Part shown: piece after piece, positions 53,344 through 61,821 of the stretch | Layout of the letters: the number at the start of each line of letters is the position of its first letter | Numbering within the stretch: position 1 is the first letter of the stretch | NCBI RefSeq assembly: GCF_003999195.1 | Contig: NZ_RJVR01000331.1 | Location: forward strand, 1-64,000 | Source: Streptomyces soli | GTDB lineage: Bacteria; Actinomycetota; Actinomycetes; Streptomycetales; Streptomycetaceae | Length of the DNA stretch: 64,000 nucleotides | Reading direction: 5' to 3' | Notes under the pieces: generated by a model | What the model saw: the letters and a program-made list of their open reading frames with translations, nothing else | What the model was told of the DNA's origin: nothing | The model's database searches: none | Translations under genes and position numbers: made by a program

Positions 53344-53363
53344 CGGCGGCGACAGCGCCGCCG
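53344..53363 (-). promoter_or_regulatory. intra-operon hairpin between permease and SBP genes
   Basis: CGGCGGCG-ACAG-CGCCGCCG, perfect 8-bp stem, in the 152-bp gap between the second permease and the SBP. It could stabilise upstream or downstream mRNA or act as a weak terminator to set SBP:permease ratios. Confidence 0.4.
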
Positions 53364-53391
53364 CGAGTGCCGGAGCACTCGGTGGACTCGT

Positions 53392-54327
53392 CTACTTGAT
53401 GCCGGAGAAGCCGATGGAGTTGACGATGCGTTTGCCGAAAGCGAGGAAGAGGAGAAGCATCGGCAGGGCGGCGATGAGGGCGGCGGCCATCAGTCCGGCC
53501 CAGTCGGGGGCGGCTGTCGGCGAGGACTGTTTGAACACGCCCAGTGCGAGGGTCAGCGGCTGCACGTTCTGGGAACTGGTGACCAGCAACGGCCAGAAAT
53601 AGTCGTTCCAGGCGTTGACGAACATCAGCAGTGAAACCGTCGCGATCGGTGCGGATGACATGGGCAGGACGATCCGGAAGAAGATCCGCACTGGTCCGGC
53701 GCCGTCGATGATCGCGGCTTCCTCGATCTCGCTGCTGAGCCCGAGCATGAACTGCCTCAGGAAGAACAGCGTGAACGCCTGGAAAAGCCCCCCGGGCAGG
53801 ATCAGCCCGCCAAAGGTGTCTGTCAATCCAAGGTCTTTGATCAACACGAAGTTCGGCAGCAGCATGAAGACGCCGGGAACCATCAGGGCGCTGATGAGGA
53901 CGTTGAAGACGAGGTTGCGGCCGCGCCAGTGCAGCCGGGAGAAGGCGTAGGCGCCGGCGGAGGAGAACAGCACGATCAGGACGGTCTGGCTGGTCGCGTA
54001 GATCACGGAGTTGCGCAGGTACAGGGGGATGTCGAGGGAGGCGCCGGAGCCGCCTTGGGCCTGGGCCTGCGCGGGGGATGCGATGCCCAGGGCGCGTTCG
54101 AAGGCCCCCCAGGTAAAGCCGACCGGCAGCGGCGAAGAAGGATGACTTGCCAGCAAGTAGTTGTTGGACAGCGCGGTGCGCAGGATCCAGTAGAACGGGA
54201 AGAGCGTGATGACCACGACGACGGCGAGGTACGTCCACGCCACGATCCGGCCGGGCGAGAGCTTGCGGGACCGGCTTGGGGAACTCGGGCGCTGCCCGTT
54301 CCGCGTGGGTGCGAGGGTGACGGCCAT
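53392..54327 (-). CDS. sugar ABC permease, MalG type
   Basis: 311 residues from ATG 54327 with AAGGAGG 7 bp upstream; the open frame upstream shadows the MalF gene. Six TM helices and the EAA loop EIEEAAIIDGAGPVRIFFRI. N-terminal FPFYWILRTALSNNY is typical of MalG/CUT1. Partner of the MalF-type gene 11 bp upstream. No ATPase gene is present here; CUT1 systems in Streptomyces usually share the MsiK ATPase encoded elsewhere. Confidence 0.93.
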   Translation of the reverse strand: MAVTLAPTRNGQRPSSPSRSRKLSPGRIVAWTYLAVVVVITLFPFYWILRTALSNNYLLASHPSSPLPVGFTWGAFERALGIASPAQAQAQGGSGASLDIPLYLRNSVIYATSQTVLIVLFSSAGAYAFSRLHWRGRNLVFNVLISALMVPGVFMLLPNFVLIKDLGLTDTFGGLILPGGLFQAFTLFFLRQFMLGLSSEIEEAAIIDGAGPVRIFFRIVLPMSSAPIATVSLLMFVNAWNDYFWPLLVTSSQNVQPLTLALGVFKQSSPTAAPDWAGLMAAALIAALPMLLLFLAFGKRIVNSIGFSGIK

Positions 54328-54338
54328 GACAGCCTCCT

Positions 54339-55361
54339 TCAGTTCAGGTCGGATTCGTTGGCGCGGGCGAGCCGTAGCTGGGTGAAGGTGACCGCGATGA
54401 GCAGGGCGAACAGGGCCAGCGACATGGTCGCGGCGTAGCCGAAGTCGAACTGGCTGAAGGCCTTGTTGTAGATGTACATCTGCAGCACGTTGGAGGCGTT
54501 GGCCGGGCCGCCCTTGGTGGTGACCTGCACGATGTCGAAGACCTGGAAGGAGTTGATGACGGTCAGCACGACGACCATCACCAGGATCGGGCGCAGCAAG
54601 GGCACGGTCAGGCGGCGGAACATCTGCCACTCGCCGGCGCCGTCGACCCGGCCGGCTTCGTAGATGGTCGGCGGGATGGTCTGCAGGCCGGCAAAGATCA
54701 GCAGGGCGTAATAGCCCATCCACTTCCAGACGCTGATCGCGGCGAGGGCGGGGATCGCCCAGTTGCCGCTGCCGAAGAAGTCTATGGAGTGGCCGGTCAG
54801 ATGCTGCAACGCCATGTCGATAATGCCCAGTTGGGGGTCGAGCATCCATTGCCACACCAGCGCGGCGATCACATTGGAGATCAGGAACGGCAGCAGGATG
54901 ACGCCGCGCAGTGCCGAGGAGCGGGTGACCCGGTGCAGCACCACGGCCGTCACCAGCGACACCAGCGTGCCGAACACCACCGACAGAATGACGAAGTACA
55001 CCGTGACCCACAGCGAGTGCCAGAAGACGTCGTCGTGGATCATCTCGCGGAGGTTGGCCAGGCCAACCCAGTTCGGCGGGGAGAGGACGTGGAAATCGGT
55101 GAAGCTGAGGTAGATCCCGCGGAAGGTCGGGTAGGCGTAGAAGATCAGGAAGCCGACGACCGACGGGATGATGAGCAGCAGCGCGACCGGCAGGTCCCTG
55201 CGGCGGGCCGCGGCCGACCTGGTGGGCGTGCCCCGCCGCACCTTCGCAAGCTTGCCGTCCTTCTTCGTGAGCGGTGAGGTGGCCGTGGTGGCCACCGCGC
55301 CGGCTGCGCCGGACGGCGGTTTCACCGGCGTCATGTGGTTGCCCTGGGGTGTGACCACCAC
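54339..55361 (-). CDS. sugar ABC permease, MalF type
   Basis: 340 residues. After a ~50-residue polar N-terminus, six TM helices beginning LPVALLLIIPSVVGFLIFYA and the EAA loop YEAGRVDGAGEWQMFRRLTV. First gene of the importer operon after the palindromic element that separates it from the GH27 gene. An internal ATG (residue 10) is a possible alternative start. Confidence 0.93.
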   Translation of the reverse strand: MVVTPQGNHMTPVKPPSGAAGAVATTATSPLTKKDGKLAKVRRGTPTRSAAARRRDLPVALLLIIPSVVGFLIFYAYPTFRGIYLSFTDFHVLSPPNWVGLANLREMIHDDVFWHSLWVTVYFVILSVVFGTLVSLVTAVVLHRVTRSSALRGVILLPFLISNVIAALVWQWMLDPQLGIIDMALQHLTGHSIDFFGSGNWAIPALAAISVWKWMGYYALLIFAGLQTIPPTIYEAGRVDGAGEWQMFRRLTVPLLRPILVMVVVLTVINSFQVFDIVQVTTKGGPANASNVLQMYIYNKAFSQFDFGYAATMSLALFALLIAVTFTQLRLARANESDLN

Positions 55362-55440
55362 GGCACTCTCCTTTGCGTGTTGTGGTGTTGCGCGTGCAGC
55401 GGGTGAGACGATGAGGGCGAGTCAGATGGCGTTTAGCCGT

Positions 55441-55671
55441 GTCCGTCCGATCACGAGCGGCCCTTTCGCCGCCCCACCCAGCCTGGCGGCTGGGGGAGGG
55501 CCCCAGGCGCGGCCCCCGGCGTTGCCGAGACGCCCGAACAGAGCCGCTGTGCAAGCGCTCCGGCGCCTTGCGATGCACCGTGCCTGGGGTTCCCCCAGTC
55601 TTCGGCCGGGGGAACCCCACCCGGCGTCCAGCTGGGGGAGCGACGCCTTGACCACCCGTGATCGGCCGGAC
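55441..55671. mobile_element. MITE-like palindromic element, copy 2
   Basis: About 231 bp with imperfect terminal inverted repeats GTCCGTCCGATCACG (55441-55455) and CGTGATCGGCCGGAC (55657-55671). Inner CCCAGCC palindromes include GGGGTTCCCCC (55586-55596) pairing with GGGGGAACCCC (55608-55618). It belongs to the same family as 19636-19839, with diverged ends. It fills the 55362-55680 gap and would act as a terminator between GH27 and the permease operon. Confidence 0.7.
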
Positions 55672-55680
55672 TCGGCGTTG

Positions 55681-57765
55681 TCAGACGGTGAGCTTGTCGA
55701 TGTCGGGTGCCCAGTCCGTCGGGTTGGTGAAGGTCAGGGTGTTGCTGCCTGCCTTCAGAGGAATGGACACGGTGATGGACTGCGCGGTGTCCCAGGTGTT
55801 TTCGTTGGTGCCGGACAGCGGGACCTGGATGGTCTTGTCGCCCACGGTGATGTCGATGATTCGGCTGGAGTCGCCGTCGACGTAGTCGAGCTTCATCAGG
55901 TAGGTGCCGTCTTTGGGCGCGGTGACGTTGTTGACGGCTACGGAACCCCAACTGAGATTGGTGACCTTCTTGCCGCCGGAGCAGCCCGAGCAGTCGACGG
56001 CGCTCGCGCTGCCGGTGAGGGTGTTGCCCGACGCCTCGGCCTCGTAGCCGGTCGGCCCGCCGTCCGCCGGCGTGGTGACGGCGACGGCCTTGCTCGGGAC
56101 GGACCTCCGGCCCTTGGCGTCGTGCGCGACGACGGTGAAGGCGTAGTCGGTGGCCGCGCTCAGGCCGCTGACGGTGGTGGAGGTGCCGCTGGTGGTGGCG
56201 ACCTTCGTGCCGTTCGCGTAGACGGTGTAGCCGGTGGCGGGTGAGGTGCCGGTGTTCACCTTGTCCCAGGCCAGTGACACGCTGCTCGCGGTGGAGGCGG
56301 TGCCGTGCACGGCGAGCGGGGTGCCGGGCGCGCTGCTGCTCTTCGGGGTGAACGTGAACAGCCGCGAGCCGTGCGCCGGGAGGTTCTCGGTGAGGCTACC
56401 CGAGACGCTGCCGAGGTTCTTGTGGCTCCACAGGTCGCGTACCGACGCCTTGCCGCTGATACCCAGGTCGGAGAAGTCCGCGGTGACGTCGATGGAGCCG
56501 GCCCCCAAGTTGAACAGGGCCACGGTGTAGCTGCCGTCGGCGTTGCGGGCGTACCAGACCTGTTGGTCGCTGGTCTGGCTGACCGGTTTGGCCGGGTTGC
56601 CGGCCTGGTCGACCGCGATGACCTCGTCGTTGGTGAGCAGCGACAGGCCGTACGAGTCGAGCTTGGTCAGGTCGTCACCGGAGTACAGCGGCGCGGACTC
56701 GATCGCCCACAAGGTGGCGTAGCTCTGCCTCTCGGTATCGGTGATGCCGTCCATGGCGCCGACGCCCACGTCGAGGGCGTCGAGGTTGTTCCAGTGGCCG
56801 GGGCCCGCGTCGGGAATCCACTGGACGACGTCGTTCCAGCGCCCCTTGACGGAGTTGTTCCACGTCACCAGCGAGTTGCAGTAGCACTCGACGTCGGTGT
56901 CGACCCGCCAGCCGTTGGAGTTGGCCTTCCACACGTCGGCCTGGGTGTGGCTCAGCGACCATGACAAGGTGAGCTGGATTGGGCGGCCCGTCTGCTGCAG
57001 CGCCGTGTGGAACGCCTTCACATCGGAGGTGTTGTCGTGGGCCGCGTCGCCCTGCCACGAGCCCGGGCCCACACCGTCGACCTTCAGGAAGTCCACGCCC
57101 CAGTCGGCCAGTTCATCGGCGACGGAGTCGATGTACTTCTGCGAGCACGGGTTGCTGAAATCCATCTGGTACGCGGATGTCCACCCATTGGTCTTGCGTA
57201 GGTCGGGGTAGACAACGTCTGCGGTCGTGCAGCCGGGTGCGTTGTAGATCGGGGTCTTGCCGTCGTTGTACGCCCCGGGGTCGAGGCCGACCGCCAGATA
57301 GAGGCCAAACTTGAGGCCCTTGGCGTGTACGTAGTCCCCCAGGGACTTCATGCCGTCGGGGAACGTGGAGCTGTTCGCTATCGGGCGGCCGTACTGGTCG
57401 AAGCCGTTGGTCCAGCCCGCGTCGACGTTGACGTACTCGTAGCCGTGTGACTTCAGCTTCGAGGCCATCACGTCGGCCTGCTGCTTGATGTGGGCCTCGG
57501 TGAGCCAGCTGAACCCGCCGTAGCCGGGGTAGCTGGTTGCCTCCAGGCTCCAACTGCTCCAGCCCATGTACGGCTTGGCGGCCAGGACAGATGTGTCGCC
57601 GTGGCCCTCACTGACGTGAGAGGGTGCGGCCGCGGACGCGGCGGTCGGCACTGCGAACGACGCCGCGAGGGCGGTGGCTGCGATGACGGGCAGGGTACGT
57701 AGCCTGATGCTCTTGGATCGCGGTCTGTGGTGTGACGAATATGCGGGTCTTGCTGGACGAACCAT
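55681..57765 (-). CDS. secreted alpha-galactosidase, GH27 with FN3 and CBM35-like modules
   Basis: 694 residues. Signal peptide (LRTLPVIAATALAASFAV..ASAA), GH27 catalytic domain ~60-395 with MGWSSWS, nucleophile Asp230 in FLKVDGVG and acid/base Asp291 in WRVDTDVE, a C-terminal beta domain to ~460, an FN3 domain ~465-555, and a CBM35-type carbohydrate-binding module ~560-694 (YEAEASGNTL start). It releases galactose outside the cell, complementing the cytoplasmic GH36. Confidence 0.93.
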   Translation of the reverse strand: MVRPARPAYSSHHRPRSKSIRLRTLPVIAATALAASFAVPTAASAAAPSHVSEGHGDTSVLAAKPYMGWSSWSLEATSYPGYGGFSWLTEAHIKQQADVMASKLKSHGYEYVNVDAGWTNGFDQYGRPIANSSTFPDGMKSLGDYVHAKGLKFGLYLAVGLDPGAYNDGKTPIYNAPGCTTADVVYPDLRKTNGWTSAYQMDFSNPCSQKYIDSVADELADWGVDFLKVDGVGPGSWQGDAAHDNTSDVKAFHTALQQTGRPIQLTLSWSLSHTQADVWKANSNGWRVDTDVECYCNSLVTWNNSVKGRWNDVVQWIPDAGPGHWNNLDALDVGVGAMDGITDTERQSYATLWAIESAPLYSGDDLTKLDSYGLSLLTNDEVIAVDQAGNPAKPVSQTSDQQVWYARNADGSYTVALFNLGAGSIDVTADFSDLGISGKASVRDLWSHKNLGSVSGSLTENLPAHGSRLFTFTPKSSSAPGTPLAVHGTASTASSVSLAWDKVNTGTSPATGYTVYANGTKVATTSGTSTTVSGLSAATDYAFTVVAHDAKGRRSVPSKAVAVTTPADGGPTGYEAEASGNTLTGSASAVDCSGCSGGKKVTNLSWGSVAVNNVTAPKDGTYLMKLDYVDGDSSRIIDITVGDKTIQVPLSGTNENTWDTAQSITVSIPLKAGSNTLTFTNPTDWAPDIDKLTV

Positions 57766-58045
57766 GGGTTAACTCCATCTCGGCGCGAAATGGCACAGCG
57801 GGCCCCTGACGAGTCCCTGTAGTGCCCATGCACGGTCAGCCGCATGACGAATTGGTTGGCTGGGGCAGTTCGGGCCTGCCCCCGTACCCCTCTCAGTGGT
57901 GGTCGTCCCGGAGCACCACCGGAGGGTGACAACAACGCGGTCGGCTGGGCAGGAAACCGGCTGCTACCTGCATCGGAGGACCGTCTCATCCACCTGAAGC
58001 GAGGTGCGGCGAATGTAGTCAGGGTTTCCTTCCAGCGTCAACATA

Positions 58046-58072
58046 TTGCGCAACACGAATGATGAATATTCG
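58046..58072. promoter_or_regulatory. candidate sugar-regulator operator
   Basis: Palindrome TTGCGCAA (58046-58053) directly followed by CGAAT-N7-ATTCG (58056-58072) in an AT-rich stretch of the divergent region. TTGCGCAA is the core of many LacI/ROK-type operators. Confidence 0.45.
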
Positions 58073-58095
58073 TCAAAGGAATGAGTCCCCACTGG

Positions 58096-58126
58096 CCGGA
58101 TAGTGGATGAAGAAGCCACTATCCGG
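58096..58126. promoter_or_regulatory. 11-bp dyad before the ROK gene
   Basis: CCGGATAGTGG and CCACTATCCGG, perfect over 11 bp with a 9-bp spacer. It lies in the leader between the presumed promoter and the ROK start. Probably the autoregulatory operator of the ROK repressor, or an RNA hairpin in its 5' UTR. Confidence 0.55.
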
Positions 58127-58161
58127 GCGTGACGGAACGGCTTTCTTATTTTCCGGTGGAA

Positions 58162-59331
58162 ATGTATTGTCGCCGAATGATGTTCGCCGACCAGCCGCCC
58201 GCGGCCGCCCTGGTCTTCCAAACCCTGCTCGCCCACGGCCCCCTGACCCGGGCCGAGGTCGGCCGCCGTACCGGGCTGTCGCCCGGCGCGGTCACCAAGG
58301 TGGCCACTCGCCTGCTGGCCGACGGCTGGATCACCGAGCTGGGTCGGCCCGCCGTGGAGCGGGCACACGGCCGCCCCGCCACACTGATCTCGGTACGCGC
58401 GCGGCGCGCCCGCTTCTTCGGCGTGAAGGTCACGGCGGACGAGCTGATCGGCGTCGTCACCGACCTCGCCGCGCAGCCGCTCGCCACCGCCCGGGCCGCC
58501 TTCGCCTCGCGTGATGTGGGCACCGTCGTACTCGCCATCGCCCGGCTGATCGAGCGGCTGCGCAGCGACGTGGGCGCGCTGGAGGAGGGCGTGGTGCACA
58601 GTGCCGGCGTCACCATCTCCGGGGACGTGGACGGGCAGAACGGCATCGTGCAGTACTCACCGTTCCTCAACTGGCACCGGGTGCCGCTCGCCCAGCTCGT
58701 CGAGACCGCCACCGGCATCCCGACGGTGATCGAGAACGACGTACGGGCGCTGACCGTCGCCGAGCAGTGGTTCGGCGCCGGCGCCGGCCTGTCGTCCTTC
58801 GCGCTGGTCACCGTCGGCGCCGGCATCGGCTGCGGGTTGTCCATCGGCGGCCGGGTGGTGTCGGGTGCGCACGGGGTGTCAGGGGAGCTCGGACATCTGC
58901 CGGTCGGTGGCAGCAACCGCGTATGCACCTGCGGCAACACCGGTTGCGTCGAAGCCGTCGCCTCCACCCACGCCGTCACCGAACAAGCCCGCCAGGCCAG
59001 CGGCAACCCCACCCTGACCATGGACGAAGCAGTCGGACTCGCGCACGCCGGCGCCCCCGCCGTACGCGCCGTCTTCTCCCGGGCCGGACACGCCCTGGGA
59101 CTCGCACTGGCCTCCGTCGCCAACCTCATCGGCCCCGAACGCATCATCATCTCCGGCGAGGGCGTGGCCCCCTACGCCCTCTACGAGGACCAGATCCGGC
59201 AGACCTTCGGCGCTCAAGCGTTCGGTGCGGCCGCCGACTGCGACCTTGTGGTCAGGCCGCTGCCCTTCGAGGAATGGGCCCGCGGCGGGGCCGCGGTCGC
59301 CGCCCAGCACCTCTTCGCCCCCACCAATTGA
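58162..59331 (+). CDS. ROK-family transcriptional repressor
   Basis: About 389 residues from ATG 58162 (GGTGG close upstream). GTG 58129 is in frame but follows a hairpin directly with no RBS. N-terminal winged HTH (LTRAEVGRRTGLSPGAVTKV), then the sugar-kinase-like ROK fold with GAGIGCGLSIGG and zinc-binding CTCGNTGCVEA. It senses a sugar or sugar phosphate and should control the flanking GH27, importer and GH95 genes. Confidence 0.9.
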   Translation: MYCRRMMFADQPPAAALVFQTLLAHGPLTRAEVGRRTGLSPGAVTKVATRLLADGWITELGRPAVERAHGRPATLISVRARRARFFGVKVTADELIGVVTDLAAQPLATARAAFASRDVGTVVLAIARLIERLRSDVGALEEGVVHSAGVTISGDVDGQNGIVQYSPFLNWHRVPLAQLVETATGIPTVIENDVRALTVAEQWFGAGAGLSSFALVTVGAGIGCGLSIGGRVVSGAHGVSGELGHLPVGGSNRVCTCGNTGCVEAVASTHAVTEQARQASGNPTLTMDEAVGLAHAGAPAVRAVFSRAGHALGLALASVANLIGPERIIISGEGVAPYALYEDQIRQTFGAQAFGAAADCDLVVRPLPFEEWARGGAAVAAQHLFAPTN

Positions 59332-59430
59332 CGCTTCCGGATTACGTCCGCCCTCCACATCTCGTCTGGTCCGGCGAACCACCAACACCGCCGGCCGTCC
59401 GGTTCCATCACCTCCTGGAAAGTGCATGCC

Positions 59431-61761
59431 ATGCTCAACCTTGCTTCCGAGTGGATATCCCGCATCACCGACATTCCGTCCGGCGCTCTCTGGTACGCCC
59501 GCCCGGCCACCCGCTGGTTCGAGGCGCTCCCCATCGGCAACGGCCGCCTCGGCGGAATGGTCTACGGAGGTACCGACCGGGAGAGAATCCAGCTGTCGGA
59601 GTCGACGGCGTGGTCCGGCGAGCCGTCGACGTCCGATGTGAGCCCCACCGCACAGCAGTACCTCGCGCACATCCGCGAACTTCTCTTCGCAGGCCGCCAT
59701 GGGGCGGCACAGCGGCTCGCCACCGAGCACCTCCTGGGCAGGCCGGAGTCGTTCGGCACCAACCTGCCCCTGCCCGAGGTGCATCTGGAATTCCTCTCCG
59801 AGACTCCGGTCCGGGACTACCGCCGGACCCTGGATCTGGACACGGGCGTCGCATCCATTACCTACGAACAGGACGGCGCACGCATCACGCGCGCCGTGCT
59901 CGCCTCGAATCCGCACGGCCTCATCGCGGTCCGTCTCACCGCCGACCGGCCAGGCTCGATCGGATTCTCCCTCGCGATCCAGGACGGGGTGATTCCCGGA
60001 CGCATCGTGGCCACTGACACCGGCGTCGTCCTTCGCGGCCATGCCTATGAGAACCTGCACAGCAACGGACAGCAGGGTGTCGCCCTGGAGATCCATACAC
60101 GCCTCGAAGCCGAGGGTGGATCCGTCCGCTGTGTTGACGACACGCTGCACCTGGAGGGCGCGGACTCGGCAGTGGTCTACGTCGCCGTCGGTACGAGTTG
60201 GGCGGGCGACGATCCGGCGTCCCGGGCGAACGCACTCCTGTCAGCGGCCCTGGACGCCGGGTACGCGGCGGTCCGCGCCGCGCACATCGCGGATCACCAG
60301 GGCCTGATGCGACGGGTCTCCATTGATCTGGGGAGTGCACCGGCGGATGCGGCGGCTCTGCCGACCGATGAACGCCGTGCCCGGTTCGCCTCTGGGGAAG
60401 CCGATGACGGACTCGTCGCGCTGTACTTCCAGTTCGGCCGCTACCTGACCGTAGCCGGTTCCCGCCGTAACTCACCTCTCCCGCTGGCCCTCCAGGGACT
60501 CTGGAACGATGGTCTGGCCAGCAGCGCGTCCTGGACGAACGACTTCCACCTCGACATGAACACGCAGCAGAACTACTGGGCGGCCGAGCCGACAAACCTC
60601 GCCGAGTGCCAGGAGCCGCTGTTCCGCCTCATCGAGACCACAGCCGCACACGGGCGTACGACCGCCACAGCGCTGTACGGCGCCCCCGGGTGGGTCGCGC
60701 ACACCGTCACCAACGCCTGGGGCTACACCGCACCCGGTTCGGGCATCGGGTGGGGCTTGAACGTGACGGGAGGGGCCTGGATCGCCCTCCAACTGTGGGA
60801 GCACTACGAGTACGGAGGCGACGAGGTCTTCCTGCGTGAGCGCGTGTACCCGGTCTTCCGGGAGGCCGCCGAGTTCTTCCTGGCCTATCTGGTGGCGGAG
60901 CCGGAACACGGCTGGCTTGTCGCCGGCCCGTCGGAATCCCCGGAGAACTGGTATCTGGCGCCTGACGGCAGCCGGTGCTCGATCTCCATGGGATCCACCG
61001 CCGACCGGGTCTTCGTAGAGGCCGTGCTGCGTATCTGCGCCGAGAGCGCTGAGCTACTCGATGTCGATGTCGAGCTCAGGGCCCGGATCGCTTCGGCGCG
61101 CCGCTTGCTGCCGCCGTTCCAGATCGGGCGGCACGGACAGCTGCAGGAGTGGCTGCACGACTTCGAGGAGGCCGATCCCAGCCACCGCCACACCTCGCAT
61201 CTGAGCGCTCTCTTCCCGGAACGGCAGGTCACGCCGCGGGACACGCCGGCCCTGGCACGTGCCGCGGAGGTCACGATCGAGCGCAGGCAGCAGGCCCCAG
61301 GCTGGGAGCAGACGGAATGGGTCGAGGCTAACTTCACCGTCTATTTCGCCCGCCTGCTCAAGGGCGACCAGGCCCTTGCGCACCTCACGAACCTGATCAC
61401 CGACGCGAGCGAGGCCAACTTGATGTCCTACTCCGCCGGCGGGGTGGCCGGGGCGGCGCAGAACATCTACTCCTTCGACGGCAACGCGGGAGGGACCGCC
61501 GGGATCGCTGAGATGCTGCTGCAGTCCGATGGCGACCAGATCGAACTGCTGCCGGCACTCCCGGCGAGCTGGCGGGACGGGTACATCTGCGGACTGCGGG
61601 CCCGCGGAGGCTTCACCGTCGATCTTCGCTGGCGCGACGGGCGCCTTGACGCCGCGCGTATCCAATCCTCCACCGCCGGAAGCACCCGACTGCGCTACGG
61701 CCAGGAGATCATTGAGGCGACGCTCGACAAAGGGGAAGCGGTTGTCGTCAGCTTGAGCTGA
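59431..61761 (+). CDS. glycoside hydrolase family 95 (alpha-L-fucosidase/galactosidase type)
   Basis: About 776 residues from ATG 59431 (GGAA 10 bp upstream; GTG 59422 possible). No signal peptide, so cytoplasmic. LWYARPATRWFEALPIGNGR start, GERIQLSES-like DRERIQLSEST, catalytic-barrel signatures NTQQNYWAAEPTNL, GPSESPENW and DPSHRHTSHL, and the C-terminal GFTVDLRW. GH95 enzymes remove alpha-1,2-L-fucose or L-galactose. Ends inside a 22-bp palindrome shared with the convergent gene. Confidence 0.9.
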   Translation: MLNLASEWISRITDIPSGALWYARPATRWFEALPIGNGRLGGMVYGGTDRERIQLSESTAWSGEPSTSDVSPTAQQYLAHIRELLFAGRHGAAQRLATEHLLGRPESFGTNLPLPEVHLEFLSETPVRDYRRTLDLDTGVASITYEQDGARITRAVLASNPHGLIAVRLTADRPGSIGFSLAIQDGVIPGRIVATDTGVVLRGHAYENLHSNGQQGVALEIHTRLEAEGGSVRCVDDTLHLEGADSAVVYVAVGTSWAGDDPASRANALLSAALDAGYAAVRAAHIADHQGLMRRVSIDLGSAPADAAALPTDERRARFASGEADDGLVALYFQFGRYLTVAGSRRNSPLPLALQGLWNDGLASSASWTNDFHLDMNTQQNYWAAEPTNLAECQEPLFRLIETTAAHGRTTATALYGAPGWVAHTVTNAWGYTAPGSGIGWGLNVTGGAWIALQLWEHYEYGGDEVFLRERVYPVFREAAEFFLAYLVAEPEHGWLVAGPSESPENWYLAPDGSRCSISMGSTADRVFVEAVLRICAESAELLDVDVELRARIASARRLLPPFQIGRHGQLQEWLHDFEEADPSHRHTSHLSALFPERQVTPRDTPALARAAEVTIERRQQAPGWEQTEWVEANFTVYFARLLKGDQALAHLTNLITDASEANLMSYSAGGVAGAAQNIYSFDGNAGGTAGIAEMLLQSDGDQIELLPALPASWRDGYICGLRARGGFTVDLRWRDGRLDAARIQSSTAGSTRLRYGQEIIEATLDKGEAVVVSLS

Positions 61762-61777
61762 CGACAACCGCTTCCCC
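61732..61777. terminator. bidirectional terminator overlapping the GH95 stop
   Basis: GGGGAAGCGGTTGTCGTCAG.. (61732-61753) is exactly complementary to 61756-61777, a 22-bp palindrome with a 2-base centre. The TGA (61759-61761) lies within the right arm. It ends GH95 and, read from the other side, the convergent enolase-family gene. Confidence 0.85.
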
Positions 61778-61821
61778 CGATGGTCACTGGGCGATCTGAC
61801 CGCCAAGTGGAATGGATGCCG

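Larger units (their letters stand above)
57766..58161. other. divergent promoter region between GH27 and the ROK regulator
   Basis: About 396 bp, no gene. It becomes AT-richer from 58020 onward and holds the dyads at 58046-58072 and 58096-58126 listed separately. Promoters for both genes are expected here. Confidence 0.45.
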
